NCBI GenBank assembly: GCA_026388185.1
Contig: JAPLKG010000014.1
Span: 248,001-312,000 of the forward strand
Length of the DNA stretch: 64,000 nucleotides
Direction: 5' to 3'
Source: Candidatus Eisenbacteria bacterium
Lineage (GTDB): Bacteria; Eisenbacteria; RBG-16-71-46; JAFGJU01
A program made the translations under genes and the position numbers. Under the pieces are notes generated by a model, which was not told the origin of the DNA, made no database searches, and worked only from the letters and a program-made list of their open reading frames with translations. Each line of letters begins with the position of its first letter. Positions within the stretch are counted from its first letter, which is position 1. Shown here piece by piece: positions 1 to 8,319 of the stretch.

Positions 1-1
1 C

Positions 2-601
2 TACAAGTACGCGGCGCTTTCGGCGGGAGCGGCAATTGCTGCCGCGAAGAAGAGCGGTTTTTCGCTCATGCGACCGCCCGGCCACCACGCCGGTCGCTCG
101 AGCGTCGCGGGCTTCTGCTACGTCAACAACGTGGCGATTGCGGTCAAGAAACTCGCAAGGAAGACACTGATAGTAGACATAGACGGCCATCACGGGAATG
201 GTACAGAAGAGATCTTTCTTGGGGACGCAAACGTTACGTACGTTTCCCTTCACAGGCATCCTCTTTATCCAGGCACGGGACTGGACTCTCGGGACAATTG
301 TCACAACTATCCGCTGCCGGCCTTCTGCGGAGACGAAGCGTACCTGAAGACCTTCGAGAACGCTCTTGATTCAATCGGCATGGACGGCGTGCAACAGGTC
401 GCCATTTCCGCGGGGTTTGACGCTCACGAATCGGACCCACTGGCTTCGTTGGGTCTGAGCAGTCACGCATATAGGAGAATCGGAGAGATCATCTCAAAGC
501 TCGGCGTACCGGTGTTCGCGGTTCTGGAGGGCGGGTACGACGGGACGGCGTTGGGACCCAACATAGAACAGTTATTGCAAGGCATGGCGCAGAAAGAGTA
601 A
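2..601 (+). CDS. Histone deacetylase-like amidohydrolase, 5' truncated
   Basis: The window opens inside this gene, in frame from base 2; 199 residues remain. Class II HDAC / acetoin-utilisation / acetylpolyamine amidohydrolase signatures follow in order: RPPGHHAG with the catalytic His pair, DIDGHHGNGTEE with the Asp/His zinc ligands, HRHPLYPGTG, SAGFDAHESDPL with the last zinc Asp, and the EGGYD loop with the transition-state Tyr. These enzymes remove acetyl groups from lysine, polyamines or small amines through a single Zn2+ in the cytoplasm. All visible catalytic residues are intact, so the enzyme is probably active; its substrate cannot be told. The missing N-terminus, about 110-150 residues in family members, lies upstream of the window. 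Confidence 0.93.
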   Translation, partial: YKYAALSAGAAIAAAKKSGFSLMRPPGHHAGRSSVAGFCYVNNVAIAVKKLARKTLIVDIDGHHGNGTEEIFLGDANVTYVSLHRHPLYPGTGLDSRDNCHNYPLPAFCGDEAYLKTFENALDSIGMDGVQQVAISAGFDAHESDPLASLGLSSHAYRRIGEIISKLGVPVFAVLEGGYDGTALGPNIEQLLQGMAQKE

Positions 602-773
602 GCTGTGAGACACGCTGAGAGCGAGAGCGTGCGGACACAAGCGGCGCGCGGACGACCGGTGCCTCTGCGGCTACGGTTCCGTCTCGCGCGGTGTTGACGT
701 GGCAAGGGAGGGCGAGCGGAGGCGTTGCGGCGGCAGAGCCGCGGTGGCTGCATCTGGGAAAGGGCAAGCTTGC

Positions 774-1688
774 ATGGACAGCGGCAGTACAGTAATTGAC
801 GAGGGAGTCATTGATCGTGCAATCAATGGAGACAAAGAAGCTTTCTCGGTGATCGTGAGAGGAACCGGCGCGCGCGTACTTCTCGTTGCGGAGAGAATTC
901 TACGGAATCCCGAGGATGGGATCTCTGCTGTTCACAGTCTTTTTGTGATAGCCTTCTCCAGTCTCAAGAAACTCAAGAGCAAGGGCTTTCTCGAAACCTG
1001 GCTCCTGCAGATTCTTGTCGGTATTTGCGGTGAAAGGCTGAAAGAGAAGGGCCGGAAGGCCAGGGCAACAGCCGTGCCGGGACATTCGGAACCCGAGATC
1101 CATTGTGGCGCAGGCGTTGCGACGGCCGCCGTGACTTCAGCCGAATCTGCCTTCCGTCGTCTTTCTGAGATAAGAGCCAGAAGCGAGCACGTGAGACGAG
1201 CGGTCGACGGCCTTCCTTTCAAGGAGAGAACCGCCGTGATGTTCCGCGATTGGGATGGTGTGAGCGCGATCGAAGTGGCCGAAATACTTCGTGTGAGCCG
1301 CGACGACGTGCGAAAACTCCTCGTGGGTGCCAGAAAGATCCTGGCCGCTACGCTCGAAGCTTCCGAGGGTTGGTGTTCCTACGCGCAAGATATCCGAAGT
1401 GCCAGAACAATGGCCGCAGGCGAGAACGGTGCTCTCGTGAAGAGCAAGAGTCACAACAAGTGCGGAAAACACTCGGAGCTACTTTGGCTTTTTGTCGGCG
1501 GCGAGTTGGGCCAGACGGAGCAAGTGGATCTGATTGCTCACCTGGAGCGTTGTCCCGCGTGTCGCGAGTGTCTTGCCCGCGCCTCGGTCGTTCTTGAAGC
1601 AGTGAGGGAGGCCGCTCCCGTGGAGGACGAGCCGCGGCTCGCACCAGACACCCTGTGGAAGGAAATTGAGCCGCTGCTGGCGGTCTAG
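774..1688 (+). CDS. Sigma-70-like factor fused to a ZAS anti-sigma domain
   Basis: From the ATG at 774 the protein has 304 residues; an upstream GTG at 699 would add 25 low-complexity residues and is less likely. Residues 10-95 resemble a divergent sigma-70 region 2 and residues 135-195 a region 4 helix-turn-helix (LPFKERTAVMFRDWDG, then EVAEILRVSRDDVRKLL). A tail follows with Cys at 230 and HxxxCxxC at 256-263, the signature of zinc-binding anti-sigma (ZAS/zf-HC2) domains, normally a separate, often membrane-anchored protein. No transmembrane segment follows. The fusion suggests a self-inhibited ECF-type regulator, possibly redox- or zinc-sensitive. Region 2 is weak, so promoter binding is inferred. 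Confidence 0.8.
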   Translation: MDSGSTVIDEGVIDRAINGDKEAFSVIVRGTGARVLLVAERILRNPEDGISAVHSLFVIAFSSLKKLKSKGFLETWLLQILVGICGERLKEKGRKARATAVPGHSEPEIHCGAGVATAAVTSAESAFRRLSEIRARSEHVRRAVDGLPFKERTAVMFRDWDGVSAIEVAEILRVSRDDVRKLLVGARKILAATLEASEGWCSYAQDIRSARTMAAGENGALVKSKSHNKCGKHSELLWLFVGGELGQTEQVDLIAHLERCPACRECLARASVVLEAVREAAPVEDEPRLAPDTLWKEIEPLLAV

Positions 1689-1759
1689 GTGTCGCCATCG
1701 ATAAGAGATCCTCAGCGTCGCGCAAGGTTCAATCGAGAATTGGCGCAGTAGAGCATTTC

Positions 1760-3706
1760 TTGAGCTGTCATCCCGGGCTCACTTTACTCGCGGCACTCAC
1801 AATACAGGTCGTCACCCGCCTCGTCTATCTCATATACCTCCACAGAAATCCTTTCTTCGCCGACCCGATCTTGGATTCGCGACTATACGATTCCTGGGCG
1901 CTCCAGATAGCTGCCGGTGATTGGCTTGGACACGACGTTTTCTTCATGGGTCCGCTGTACCCCTATCTCCTCGCCCTGATCTATCTGGTCGTCGGACACA
2001 ATCCGTTTGCCGCCGTGGCAGTTCAACAGGCAGTGGGAGCGATCAGTTGTCTGCTCGTATTCCTCATAGCAAGAAGGGTGTCCGGCGCGCTTGTGGCCCT
2101 GACGGCTGCAGTGATCCTCGCATTCTATGGACCCTTACTCTTCTTTGAGGGACTTCTCCTCCCGGAATCCCTTGGTATCTTCCTGAGCATGTTGTGGCTC
2201 TACCTTCTAGTCAGAGCTGAAGCAGGAATCGGACTAGGAACGTGTCTATGGACGGGCGTGTTAGTGGGGTTAGCGGCGCTTGTTCGAGGCAGCGCCCTCA
2301 TCTTTCTCGTAGGGATTCTGTCATGGTTTGCCATCAGGCTGGGCATCAGAAAAACGAGGACGTGGCTCCTGTTCATGGGGGTGCTGGCAGGAACAGCGGT
2401 GGCGATCGCGCCGGCGACGCTTCACAACTACGTCGTAGGACATGACCTGGTCATGATAACCTCAAACGGGGGCCTCAACCTGTACATAGGAAACAACGAG
2501 AAGGCCAATGGACTCTACAACCCCATCAAAGAGCTCCGAATGGTCGGGGCAGATCCAGAGAGCGATTGGACGGGGAAGCATCACGCAGAACAGTTGCTGG
2601 GTAGAACCCTAATACCTTCTCAAGTCTCGACCTACTGGATGAACCAAAGCGTTCATTTCATTGTCGGCAAACCGATCAAGTTCATCACGCTCCTGTTGCG
2701 TAAGCTCCTGCTCTTCTGGAACGCGTACGAGTTTCCGCAGATCGACGATTACTACATTTGGAGAGACGCTTCTCGCTTCCCCTTGCCACTGATGTCCTTT
2801 GTCTTCGTGGGACCTCTTGCCATCACAGGAATAGTGCTCACTTTGAGAAAACGCGAAAAATTCCTTCTCCTGCACATTTTTGTTGCCACGTACACGGTCT
2901 CCATATGTCTCTTTTTTGTCACGGCACGCTACAGAGTTCACATCGTCCCGGTGCTCGCAATATTTTCGTCCTACGCACTGTGGTGGTTGATAGATCGCAT
3001 CGACACCAGGCAGTACCGGCAAGCGGGCCTTGCGTTGTGCGTCGTGATCGCCTCGGTGGCGCTCACCGGGAGGCCGATGCTGTCCGCTCTCGGCATCAGC
3101 CCGTCAGTTAAGTCGTGGTATTGGCACTTCTCAAGAGGCACGAAATTCCTGAATGATCCGAGCAGGCTGGATGACGCGATCCGGGAGCTGACGCAGGCCG
3201 TGCAACTGAATCCACGCAACCCCGAGGCCTTCAACAATCTTGGCATGGCGTACGAAAAGAAGGGTGTGCCCGCCCGGGCAACGGCCATATTCCAAGACGC
3301 GCTTCGGATCGACTCCACTTATGTCGAGGCGCGATACAACCTCGCGTTCTTGAAACAAAAGGAAGGAGATTACACCTCTGCCATCCAGCTTTATCGAAAG
3401 GTACTGGAGTTGCAGCCGTATCTTCCTCGGGCTCATTTCAACCTCGGCATATGCTGTTTTCGATCCGGCGATCCGGCCGCGGCGGCCTACGAATTGCGCA
3501 AGACCCTGGAATTGGAGCCCGGGAGCGCCGAAGCTCACAACCAGCTTGGCATCGTCCGGGGCGAGCAAGGTGCCCTTGACGACGCGGTCGAGGAGTTCGA
3601 GGCCGCCCTTCGACTGAATCCGGGTTATCCCGCCGCCAGGGCGAACTTGGAGCTGGCGCGGAAACTCGAATCCGCACGCCGTCGGTCATCCGCGCCCGTC
3701 CATTAG
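1760..3706 (+). CDS. GT39/PMT-type membrane glycosyltransferase with C-terminal TPR repeats
   Basis: This protein of 648 residues has about 11-12 hydrophobic segments in the first 430 residues, with an acidic residue in the first extracytoplasmic loop (DSRLYDSW), as in ArnT/PMT dolichol- or polyprenyl-phosphate-sugar glycosyltransferases. From about residue 455 four tetratricopeptide repeats follow (NPEAFNNLGMAYEKKG, VEARYNLAFLKQKEGD, LPRAHFNLGICCFRSGD, SAEAHNQLGIVRGEQG). It probably moves a sugar from a lipid carrier to protein or glycan on the outer face of the inner membrane, the TPRs binding a partner. The TTG at 1760 is the first usable start; the frame is open upstream to about 1685 without ATG, GTG or a good ribosome-binding site, so the N-terminus is uncertain. 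Confidence 0.85.
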   Translation: MSCHPGLTLLAALTIQVVTRLVYLIYLHRNPFFADPILDSRLYDSWALQIAAGDWLGHDVFFMGPLYPYLLALIYLVVGHNPFAAVAVQQAVGAISCLLVFLIARRVSGALVALTAAVILAFYGPLLFFEGLLLPESLGIFLSMLWLYLLVRAEAGIGLGTCLWTGVLVGLAALVRGSALIFLVGILSWFAIRLGIRKTRTWLLFMGVLAGTAVAIAPATLHNYVVGHDLVMITSNGGLNLYIGNNEKANGLYNPIKELRMVGADPESDWTGKHHAEQLLGRTLIPSQVSTYWMNQSVHFIVGKPIKFITLLLRKLLLFWNAYEFPQIDDYYIWRDASRFPLPLMSFVFVGPLAITGIVLTLRKREKFLLLHIFVATYTVSICLFFVTARYRVHIVPVLAIFSSYALWWLIDRIDTRQYRQAGLALCVVIASVALTGRPMLSALGISPSVKSWYWHFSRGTKFLNDPSRLDDAIRELTQAVQLNPRNPEAFNNLGMAYEKKGVPARATAIFQDALRIDSTYVEARYNLAFLKQKEGDYTSAIQLYRKVLELQPYLPRAHFNLGICCFRSGDPAAAAYELRKTLELEPGSAEAHNQLGIVRGEQGALDDAVEEFEAALRLNPGYPAARANLELARKLESARRRSSAPVH

Positions 3707-3753
3707 TCATTATGTGACGCAAACCCTCGAAGCACCGCCGTCCCACAACTCGC

Positions 3754-3782
3754 TTGACAAAAACGTTCAATCGGCGCATCAT
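3754..3782 (+). promoter_or_regulatory. Candidate promoter for the zinc-ribbon gene
   Basis: TTGACA at 3754-3759 is separated by 17 bases from CATCAT at 3777-3782. The -35 is perfect and the -10 is weak. It lies 70 bases ahead of a well-spaced AGGGGAGG ribosome-binding site and the ATG at 3851. Confidence 0.4.
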
Positions 3783-3850
3783 TTCTTGGTGTTTCTTGTT
3801 GTGTGTCACTGGATGGAACTCTTTAACAGCGGGAGGGGAGGTAGAAGTTA

Positions 3851-4042
3851 ATGGAAACTTCATTTCCTGATTGCAGAAAGTGCCACGATGGCGTTCTTAT
3901 CCCTTTGAGCGATTACGGGCGTGACGGTGCTCCAATCACATACAAGGCGTGGGTTTGTTCAAACCCGAACTGCGGCTTTAACGTAAGAATCGATAACGGC
4001 GAAATTAGTCTGGGTCGTACGGTCGGTCCTTCGAGCAAGTGA
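3851..4042 (+). CDS. Small zinc-ribbon protein, 63 residues
   Basis: Two cysteine knuckles, CRKC at residues 8-11 and C-x4-C at about 36-41 (CSNPNC), suggest a compact zinc ribbon. The rest is polar with no signal peptide. A very strong ribosome-binding site (GGGAGGGGAGG) 9-10 bases ahead of the ATG supports translation. It has its own candidate promoter upstream and a hairpin terminator downstream, so it may be monocistronic. The family is not recognised; similar small proteins bind nucleic acid or act as adaptors, but no function is assigned. Confidence 0.7.
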   Translation: METSFPDCRKCHDGVLIPLSDYGRDGAPITYKAWVCSNPNCGFNVRIDNGEISLGRTVGPSSK

Positions 4043-4096
4043 CCCGTTCTGATATTCCGCTCCCGTCGGCCAGAGGCAGGCCTATCAGAACACTTT

Positions 4097-4130
4097 CTAG
4101 GTCACGACTCTCGTGACCTAGTTCGGTTTG
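4097..4130 (+). terminator. Hairpin terminator after the zinc-ribbon gene
   Basis: Perfect 11-bp inverted repeat CTAGGTCACGA / TCGTGACCTAG (4097-4107 and 4111-4121) with a 3-base loop, followed by the T-rich stretch TTCGGTTTGGTG. It ends 10 bases before the next ATG, so it could also affect translation of the HAD gene. Confidence 0.6.
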
Positions 4131-4140
4131 GTGTCCCTGA

Positions 4141-4866
4141 ATGATCAAGGCCATCATCTTCGATCTCGACAATACTCTCACTGATTTCGTCAGGATGAAG
4201 GACACGTCCGTCGAGGCAGCAGTGGACGCGATGATTGATGCCGGCCTCACCCTTCCTCGCGACGAGCTCAAGGGGAAGATATATGCCGTCTACGAGGAGG
4301 AAGGCATAGAGTATCAGAACGTTTTCGACAAGCTCCTCCAGCTTGAATTGGGGCACATCGACTACAAGGTGCTGGCCGCCGCGGTTGTGGCCTACCGTCG
4401 CGCGCGCGATTCCTCCCTCGTACTTTATCCTCACGTGATTCTTGCGTTGATGGAGCTTTTGAAAAGGGGCCTCAAGATGGCCGTCATCTCCGACGCTCCC
4501 AGGGCGCAGGCGTGGCTTCGTCTATGTCACCTCAATCTCCAACATTTCTTCGACCACGTAGTCACATTTGAAGACACTGGCGAGCGAAAGCCTAGTGCCC
4601 TGCCGTTCAAGAAAGCTCTTTCACTTCTTCGCGTTGATTCTTCAGAGGCTCTGATGGTAGGCGATTGGCCCGAAAGAGACGTCGTCGGCGCGGCAAAAGT
4701 TGGAATCAAGACCGTGTTTGCGCGCTACGGCGACACGTTCGGAACGGTCCACTCCGGAGCGGATTTTGAGATCGGCGACATAATCGAACTGGTTGAGATT
4801 GTGGACAAACTTAATGTCCCGGGGCAGAGCCAGGACTCAACGAGAGCGACCTGTTCAGAGCGCTAG
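4141..4866 (+). CDS. HAD-superfamily hydrolase
   Basis: This protein of 241 residues carries HAD motif I near the N-terminus (FDLDNTLTD, nucleophile Asp8 and acid Asp10), motif II (VISDAPR, about residue 118), the motif III lysine in ERKPS (about 150) and motif IV (VGDWPERD, about 178). An all-alpha C1 cap of about 70 residues sits between motifs I and II, as in phosphoglycolate phosphatase and 2-haloacid dehalogenase relatives. It is most likely a small-molecule phosphatase of unknown substrate. There is no clear ribosome-binding site; the start is 10 bases after a hairpin. Confidence 0.88.
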   Translation: MIKAIIFDLDNTLTDFVRMKDTSVEAAVDAMIDAGLTLPRDELKGKIYAVYEEEGIEYQNVFDKLLQLELGHIDYKVLAAAVVAYRRARDSSLVLYPHVILALMELLKRGLKMAVISDAPRAQAWLRLCHLNLQHFFDHVVTFEDTGERKPSALPFKKALSLLRVDSSEALMVGDWPERDVVGAAKVGIKTVFARYGDTFGTVHSGADFEIGDIIELVEIVDKLNVPGQSQDSTRATCSER

Positions 4867-5039
4867 TCTCAAAGCCGCGATGATCTCCGGCTCGCGATGG
4901 CGCAATCTATCGTGCCGACGCGCCTCATCGTAATAGCGCGCGTGGCACGTTCCGGCAAGGCAGTCCTCTGTCTGATAGCGTGTTCTTCGCCGGTGCCGCG
5001 TGAGCGAGCGGCGACGGCGATTTCTTCGTCGTTTCTCGT

Positions 5040-5417
5040 TTGGAGGATCGGGAGTTGGCCTTCTCTGTCGGCATCGACATAGTCGAAATCGAACGGATCC
5101 GGCAAGCAGTAGACGTGCACGCGGAACGCTTCTTGAGGAAAGTGTTTTCTTCCGAGGAAATTTCCTTTTGCCTCGGTCGAGCCGACAGCATGGCGTGTCT
5201 GGCCGCTCGCTTTGCGGCCAAGGAGGCCTTCAAGAAGGCGATTCGGGCATCGATTCCGGTGGCGTGGCGAGAGATAGCAGTCCTGCCGGAAAGCGACGGC
5301 GGTCCGACCCTGAGATTAGTGAGTTCGCTCGGCGACAGACTCGACGGGCATTTCACTTTGAGTCTGAGCCATTCGCGCGACTACGCCGTTGCGGTTGTGC
5401 TCTGGGAGAGAACTTGA
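5040..5417 (+). CDS. acpS: Holo-[acyl-carrier-protein] synthase
   Basis: AcpS transfers the 4'-phosphopantetheine arm of coenzyme A to a serine of acyl carrier protein, activating fatty-acid synthesis. The 125 residues match the usual length. Seen are GIDIVEIERI (Mg-binding Asp), the FAAKEAFKKA helix with the catalytic Glu and Lys, and the C-terminal LSLSHSRDYAVA strand. The start is a TTG at 5040, with another TTG at 5055 possible. It precedes nnr by about 56 bases, an arrangement common in bacteria (acpS-yjeF), and the two are probably co-transcribed. Confidence 0.93.
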   Translation: MEDRELAFSVGIDIVEIERIRQAVDVHAERFLRKVFSSEEISFCLGRADSMACLAARFAAKEAFKKAIRASIPVAWREIAVLPESDGGPTLRLVSSLGDRLDGHFTLSLSHSRDYAVAVVLWERT

Positions 5418-5473
5418 TTGCACGAATGCTTCATGTGAGCCCTCGATTTCGGCAAAGGTGACAAGGAGCTTCA

Positions 5474-7054
5474 GTGAAAATCGCCACGCCTGAACAAATG
5501 CGGAACATCGACAAACGAGCAATGGAAGAACTCGGCGTTTCAGGTCTCACTCTTATGGAGAAGGCCGGGGAAGGAGTCCTGATCGTCATAGAAAACGTCG
5601 TGGGTGATGTGAGAGGCAAGAGTTTCGCCGTCTTGTGCGGAAAGGGGAACAACGGAGGAGACGGATTCGTTGTCTCAAGACTTCTTCGCGAAAAGGGCGC
5701 TCATGTCACGGCATTCTTGCTTGCCAGAGCAGACGAGGTTTCGGGAGACGCGTCCGTAAACATGCACCGCTTTGCTTCGATGGGAGGAGAGCTACGGGAG
5801 CTAACCGAAGTCGATCTTTCTAAGGATCTGACCCCGGCACTTGGCAAGTCACATTTCGTTGTGGATGCGATCTACGGCACCGGCTTCAAGGGGCGCACCT
5901 CCGGTACTGCTGCACAGGCCATTGACTTGATCAACTTCTGCGGTCGCACGGTTTTCTCCGTCGATGTGCCTTCCGGCCTTGACTGTGACACGGGCAGGTC
6001 TGAGGGAAACTGTGTAAAGGCTCACGCCACGGCAACGCTCGCGCTTCTCAAGAAGGGTCTTGTGTTCTATCCGGGCCGCAAGTTTGCCGGAGAGATCTCT
6101 CTGGCGGACATCGGAATTCCGAACGAATGCGTCGAAGAAGAAGAAATCGAGCTTGAGCTCACGGACAATCTACTTGCGAAGGATTGGTTCCCAACTCGCG
6201 AGCCCGACGTCCACAAGGGTGACTGCGGCAAGATCGCCGTTGTCGGCGGTTCGGTTGGATTGACGGGTGCGGTGGCGCTTTGTTCTATGGCCGCCGTACG
6301 AACCGGAGCCGGCCTTGTGACTGCCGCCATTCCAGAAAGTCTCAACGACATTCTTGAAGTCAAGATGACCGAGCCGATGACCAGGCCTGTTCCGGAGACC
6401 GAGGAACGTACACTCTCGATCGAGGCCAAGGACGAAATTCTCCGCCTCGTCGAATCTTGTGACGTGCTCGCCCTAGGTCCGGGTCTCTCCAGACACTCGG
6501 AAAGCGCGGCGCTTGCCCGAGCAATAGTATCATCCGTCACAAAGCCGATTGTTCTTGACGCCGACGGCCTCAATGCGTTTGCGGGTCACACTGAGCTCCT
6601 CGCAGAAAGCGGACAGCGACTCATCATTACGCCCCACGTTGTTGAGATGTCTCGTCTGTCCGGCGAAGAACCCGATACCGTACTCCGGGACAGGGTCGGT
6701 GCAGCGAAGCGCTTTTCCGCGAGACTCGGCATCGTGGTCCTGCTAAAAGGAGCTCCGACCGTAATTGCGCAGCCGAACGGCACGACCTACGTCAACCCGA
6801 CCGGGAACGCCGGCCTGGCATCCGGAGGCTCCGGAGACGTCCTTACAGGGATCATCGCCGGTCTCCTGGGGCAGGGGCTGTCTCCTGTCCGTGCGGCGGC
6901 ACTTGGTGCATACCTGCACGGGCTCTCGGCAGACGTGGCGAAGGAGAAGTCCGGCGAAGAGGGCATGATAGCCAGCGATCTTATCGAATGCATTCCTGAG
7001 GCCATCCTACGGCTCAGGGCCGGATGGCAAGCGGGTTTTACGAGGGTGGGCTAG
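5474..7054 (+). CDS. nnr: Bifunctional NAD(P)H-hydrate epimerase / ADP-dependent dehydratase
   Basis: This protein of 526 residues repairs damaged NAD(P)H hydrates. The N-terminal YjeF_N epimerase domain, about residues 1-215, shows GKGNNGGDGFVVSRLL, DAIYGTGFKG and VDVPSGLDCD. The C-terminal ribokinase-like dehydratase, about 235-520, shows VVGGSVGLTGAV, ALGPGLS, VLDADGLNAF, ITPHVVEMSRL and the nucleotide-binding NAGLASGGSGDVLTGII. Start is a GTG with an AAGGAG ribosome-binding site 6 bases upstream. Downstream of acpS in the same direction. Length and domain order are standard for the fused enzyme. Confidence 0.95.
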   Translation: MKIATPEQMRNIDKRAMEELGVSGLTLMEKAGEGVLIVIENVVGDVRGKSFAVLCGKGNNGGDGFVVSRLLREKGAHVTAFLLARADEVSGDASVNMHRFASMGGELRELTEVDLSKDLTPALGKSHFVVDAIYGTGFKGRTSGTAAQAIDLINFCGRTVFSVDVPSGLDCDTGRSEGNCVKAHATATLALLKKGLVFYPGRKFAGEISLADIGIPNECVEEEEIELELTDNLLAKDWFPTREPDVHKGDCGKIAVVGGSVGLTGAVALCSMAAVRTGAGLVTAAIPESLNDILEVKMTEPMTRPVPETEERTLSIEAKDEILRLVESCDVLALGPGLSRHSESAALARAIVSSVTKPIVLDADGLNAFAGHTELLAESGQRLIITPHVVEMSRLSGEEPDTVLRDRVGAAKRFSARLGIVVLLKGAPTVIAQPNGTTYVNPTGNAGLASGGSGDVLTGIIAGLLGQGLSPVRAAALGAYLHGLSADVAKEKSGEEGMIASDLIECIPEAILRLRAGWQAGFTRVG

Positions 7055-7138
7055 CCTGCACTTGAACGTGCATCTCTCACGTTTGTGCAAATGGCCGAGT
7101 CTCGGTGGGACTTCTCCCACTTTCGAAGGTGACTATCC

Positions 7139-7975
7139 TTGAGTGCTCAGTTCCAACACAAGAAAGACATAATCGAGACGGGTCGCAGACTTTATCTGAA
7201 AGGATTCGTTGCCTCTCACGACGGCAACATCAGCATTCGGATCGACGCGAGAGAGATCCTCACAACGGCAAGCGGAGTCTGCAAGGGCCTTCTGAGTGCG
7301 GAAGACGTCGTACTCGTCGACACGCAGGGGAAGAAGATCGCCGGGAGGGGAGAGCCCTCTTCTGAACTGAAGATGCACCTCCTTGTCTACGAGAAGCGTC
7401 CTGACGTCAGGGCCGTCGTCCATGCGCATCCGCCAGTAAGCACGGGGTTCGCCGTTGCGGGCATTCCGCTCGCGCAATGTATCTTGCCGGAAGTAGTGGT
7501 GAGTCTAGGCGCGGTGCCTGTCGCAGCCTACGGCACGCCTTCCACGTACGAGGTTTGCGAAGCCATAAGGCCGTACGTCGAGAAATCTGAAGCATTCTTG
7601 CTCGCCAATCACGGCGTCGTGACGTTGGGGGAAGATGTCCTGCAAGCCTATTACAGGATGGAAACCGTGGAGCACTTCGCCAAGATCCTCCTGACGGCGA
7701 GGTTGCTCGGAAACGTAAACGTGCTTTCCCGCGAGCAAGTGGAAAAACTGATGGAAGTGAGAAAACAGGCGGGTGTGCGAGGAAAATTCCCGGACTGTGA
7801 GAGCTGTGGATACTGTAGCGGAAGCCCAGGAAGCATAGCGGGAGCCACGACCGGAGCCGCCCCCCGAGCCGCGGTCCGACCGGCCGTCCCGACAGGAACC
7901 AACTCATCTCCCGAGGATAGAGAACTGATAACTCTCATCACAGCAGTTATCAAGGAGATGACTCAAGGGAAATAG
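7139..7975 (+). CDS. Class II aldolase/adducin family protein
   Basis: This zinc-dependent aldolase of the fuculose-1-phosphate / rhamnulose-1-phosphate type has 278 residues. It shows GNISIRID near residue 30, the acidic SSELKMH segment holding the catalytic Glu, the zinc-binding HAHPP (about residue 97) and the third zinc histidine in LANHGVVTLG. The substrate is probably a phosphorylated ketose, unspecified. After the domain (about 210) it has an unusual tail: a cysteine cluster CESCGYC, then about 35 low-complexity Ala/Gly/Pro residues and a short amphipathic end. Start is TTG at 7139 with GAAGGTG upstream. Confidence 0.88.
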   Translation: MSAQFQHKKDIIETGRRLYLKGFVASHDGNISIRIDAREILTTASGVCKGLLSAEDVVLVDTQGKKIAGRGEPSSELKMHLLVYEKRPDVRAVVHAHPPVSTGFAVAGIPLAQCILPEVVVSLGAVPVAAYGTPSTYEVCEAIRPYVEKSEAFLLANHGVVTLGEDVLQAYYRMETVEHFAKILLTARLLGNVNVLSREQVEKLMEVRKQAGVRGKFPDCESCGYCSGSPGSIAGATTGAAPRAAVRPAVPTGTNSSPEDRELITLITAVIKEMTQGK

Positions 7976-8068
7976 GGGAGAGAGAAGCTTTCCGATGTGG
8001 GGACGAGAGGGTTTGCTCGCGTTGGAGACGCCCCAGAGGGACAATCGAATGGCCTTCGTCGATTTGAC

Positions 8069-8097
8069 TTGAGACCGGCCAGCTTACGTGGTATAAT
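8069..8097 (+). promoter_or_regulatory. Strong sigma70-type promoter
   Basis: TTGAGA at 8069-8074, 17-base spacer, perfect TATAAT at 8092-8097. Transcription would start near 8104, leaving a leader of more than 200 bases before the methyltransferase gene. Confidence 0.7.
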
Positions 8098-8103
8098 ATT
8101 GTC

Positions 8104-8319
8104 AGTAGGGATGCGCACTTTGTTTTCTGCTGCGCTGAGGGTCAGCCCTGGATTACGACTGAGCCGCTGGAGTGGGTAAACTCTGGCGGCTAGTCTTTTG
8201 GCGGGCGCACCTTGGTTCCTGGCGGGTAGGCTCTGGTTCCTGCCGGGCACGCTTCAGTTCCTGACTAAAGAGACAGGCCCGCAGAGCCGGGAGACAGACA
8301 GGGACCGAGAGAGGAGTAG
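8104..8319 (+). ncRNA. Structured leader or small RNA ahead of the methyltransferase gene
   Basis: No convincing reading frame fills this stretch, yet it follows a near-consensus promoter and has strong structure. A 10-bp stem (8163-8172 with 8181-8190, two G-U pairs) has an 8-base loop and is followed by TAGTCTTTT, giving terminator-like character. Downstream lie three imperfect repeats of about 20 bases, each centred on GTTCCTG (8211-8265). It could be an attenuator, a riboswitch-like leader or an independent small RNA. No known class was recognised; SRP RNA, RNase P RNA and tmRNA signatures are absent. Confidence 0.4.

Noticed and set aside
7055-7072. CTGCACTTGAACGTGCAT as a possible second LexA box
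   Set aside because: The half-sites are six bases apart rather than four and no promoter overlaps it; it is more likely a short hairpin between nnr and the aldolase gene.
8064-8069. TTGACT as -35 of the 8092 promoter
   Set aside because: Its spacer to TATAAT is 22 bases; the overlapping TTGAGA at 8069 gives the normal 17.
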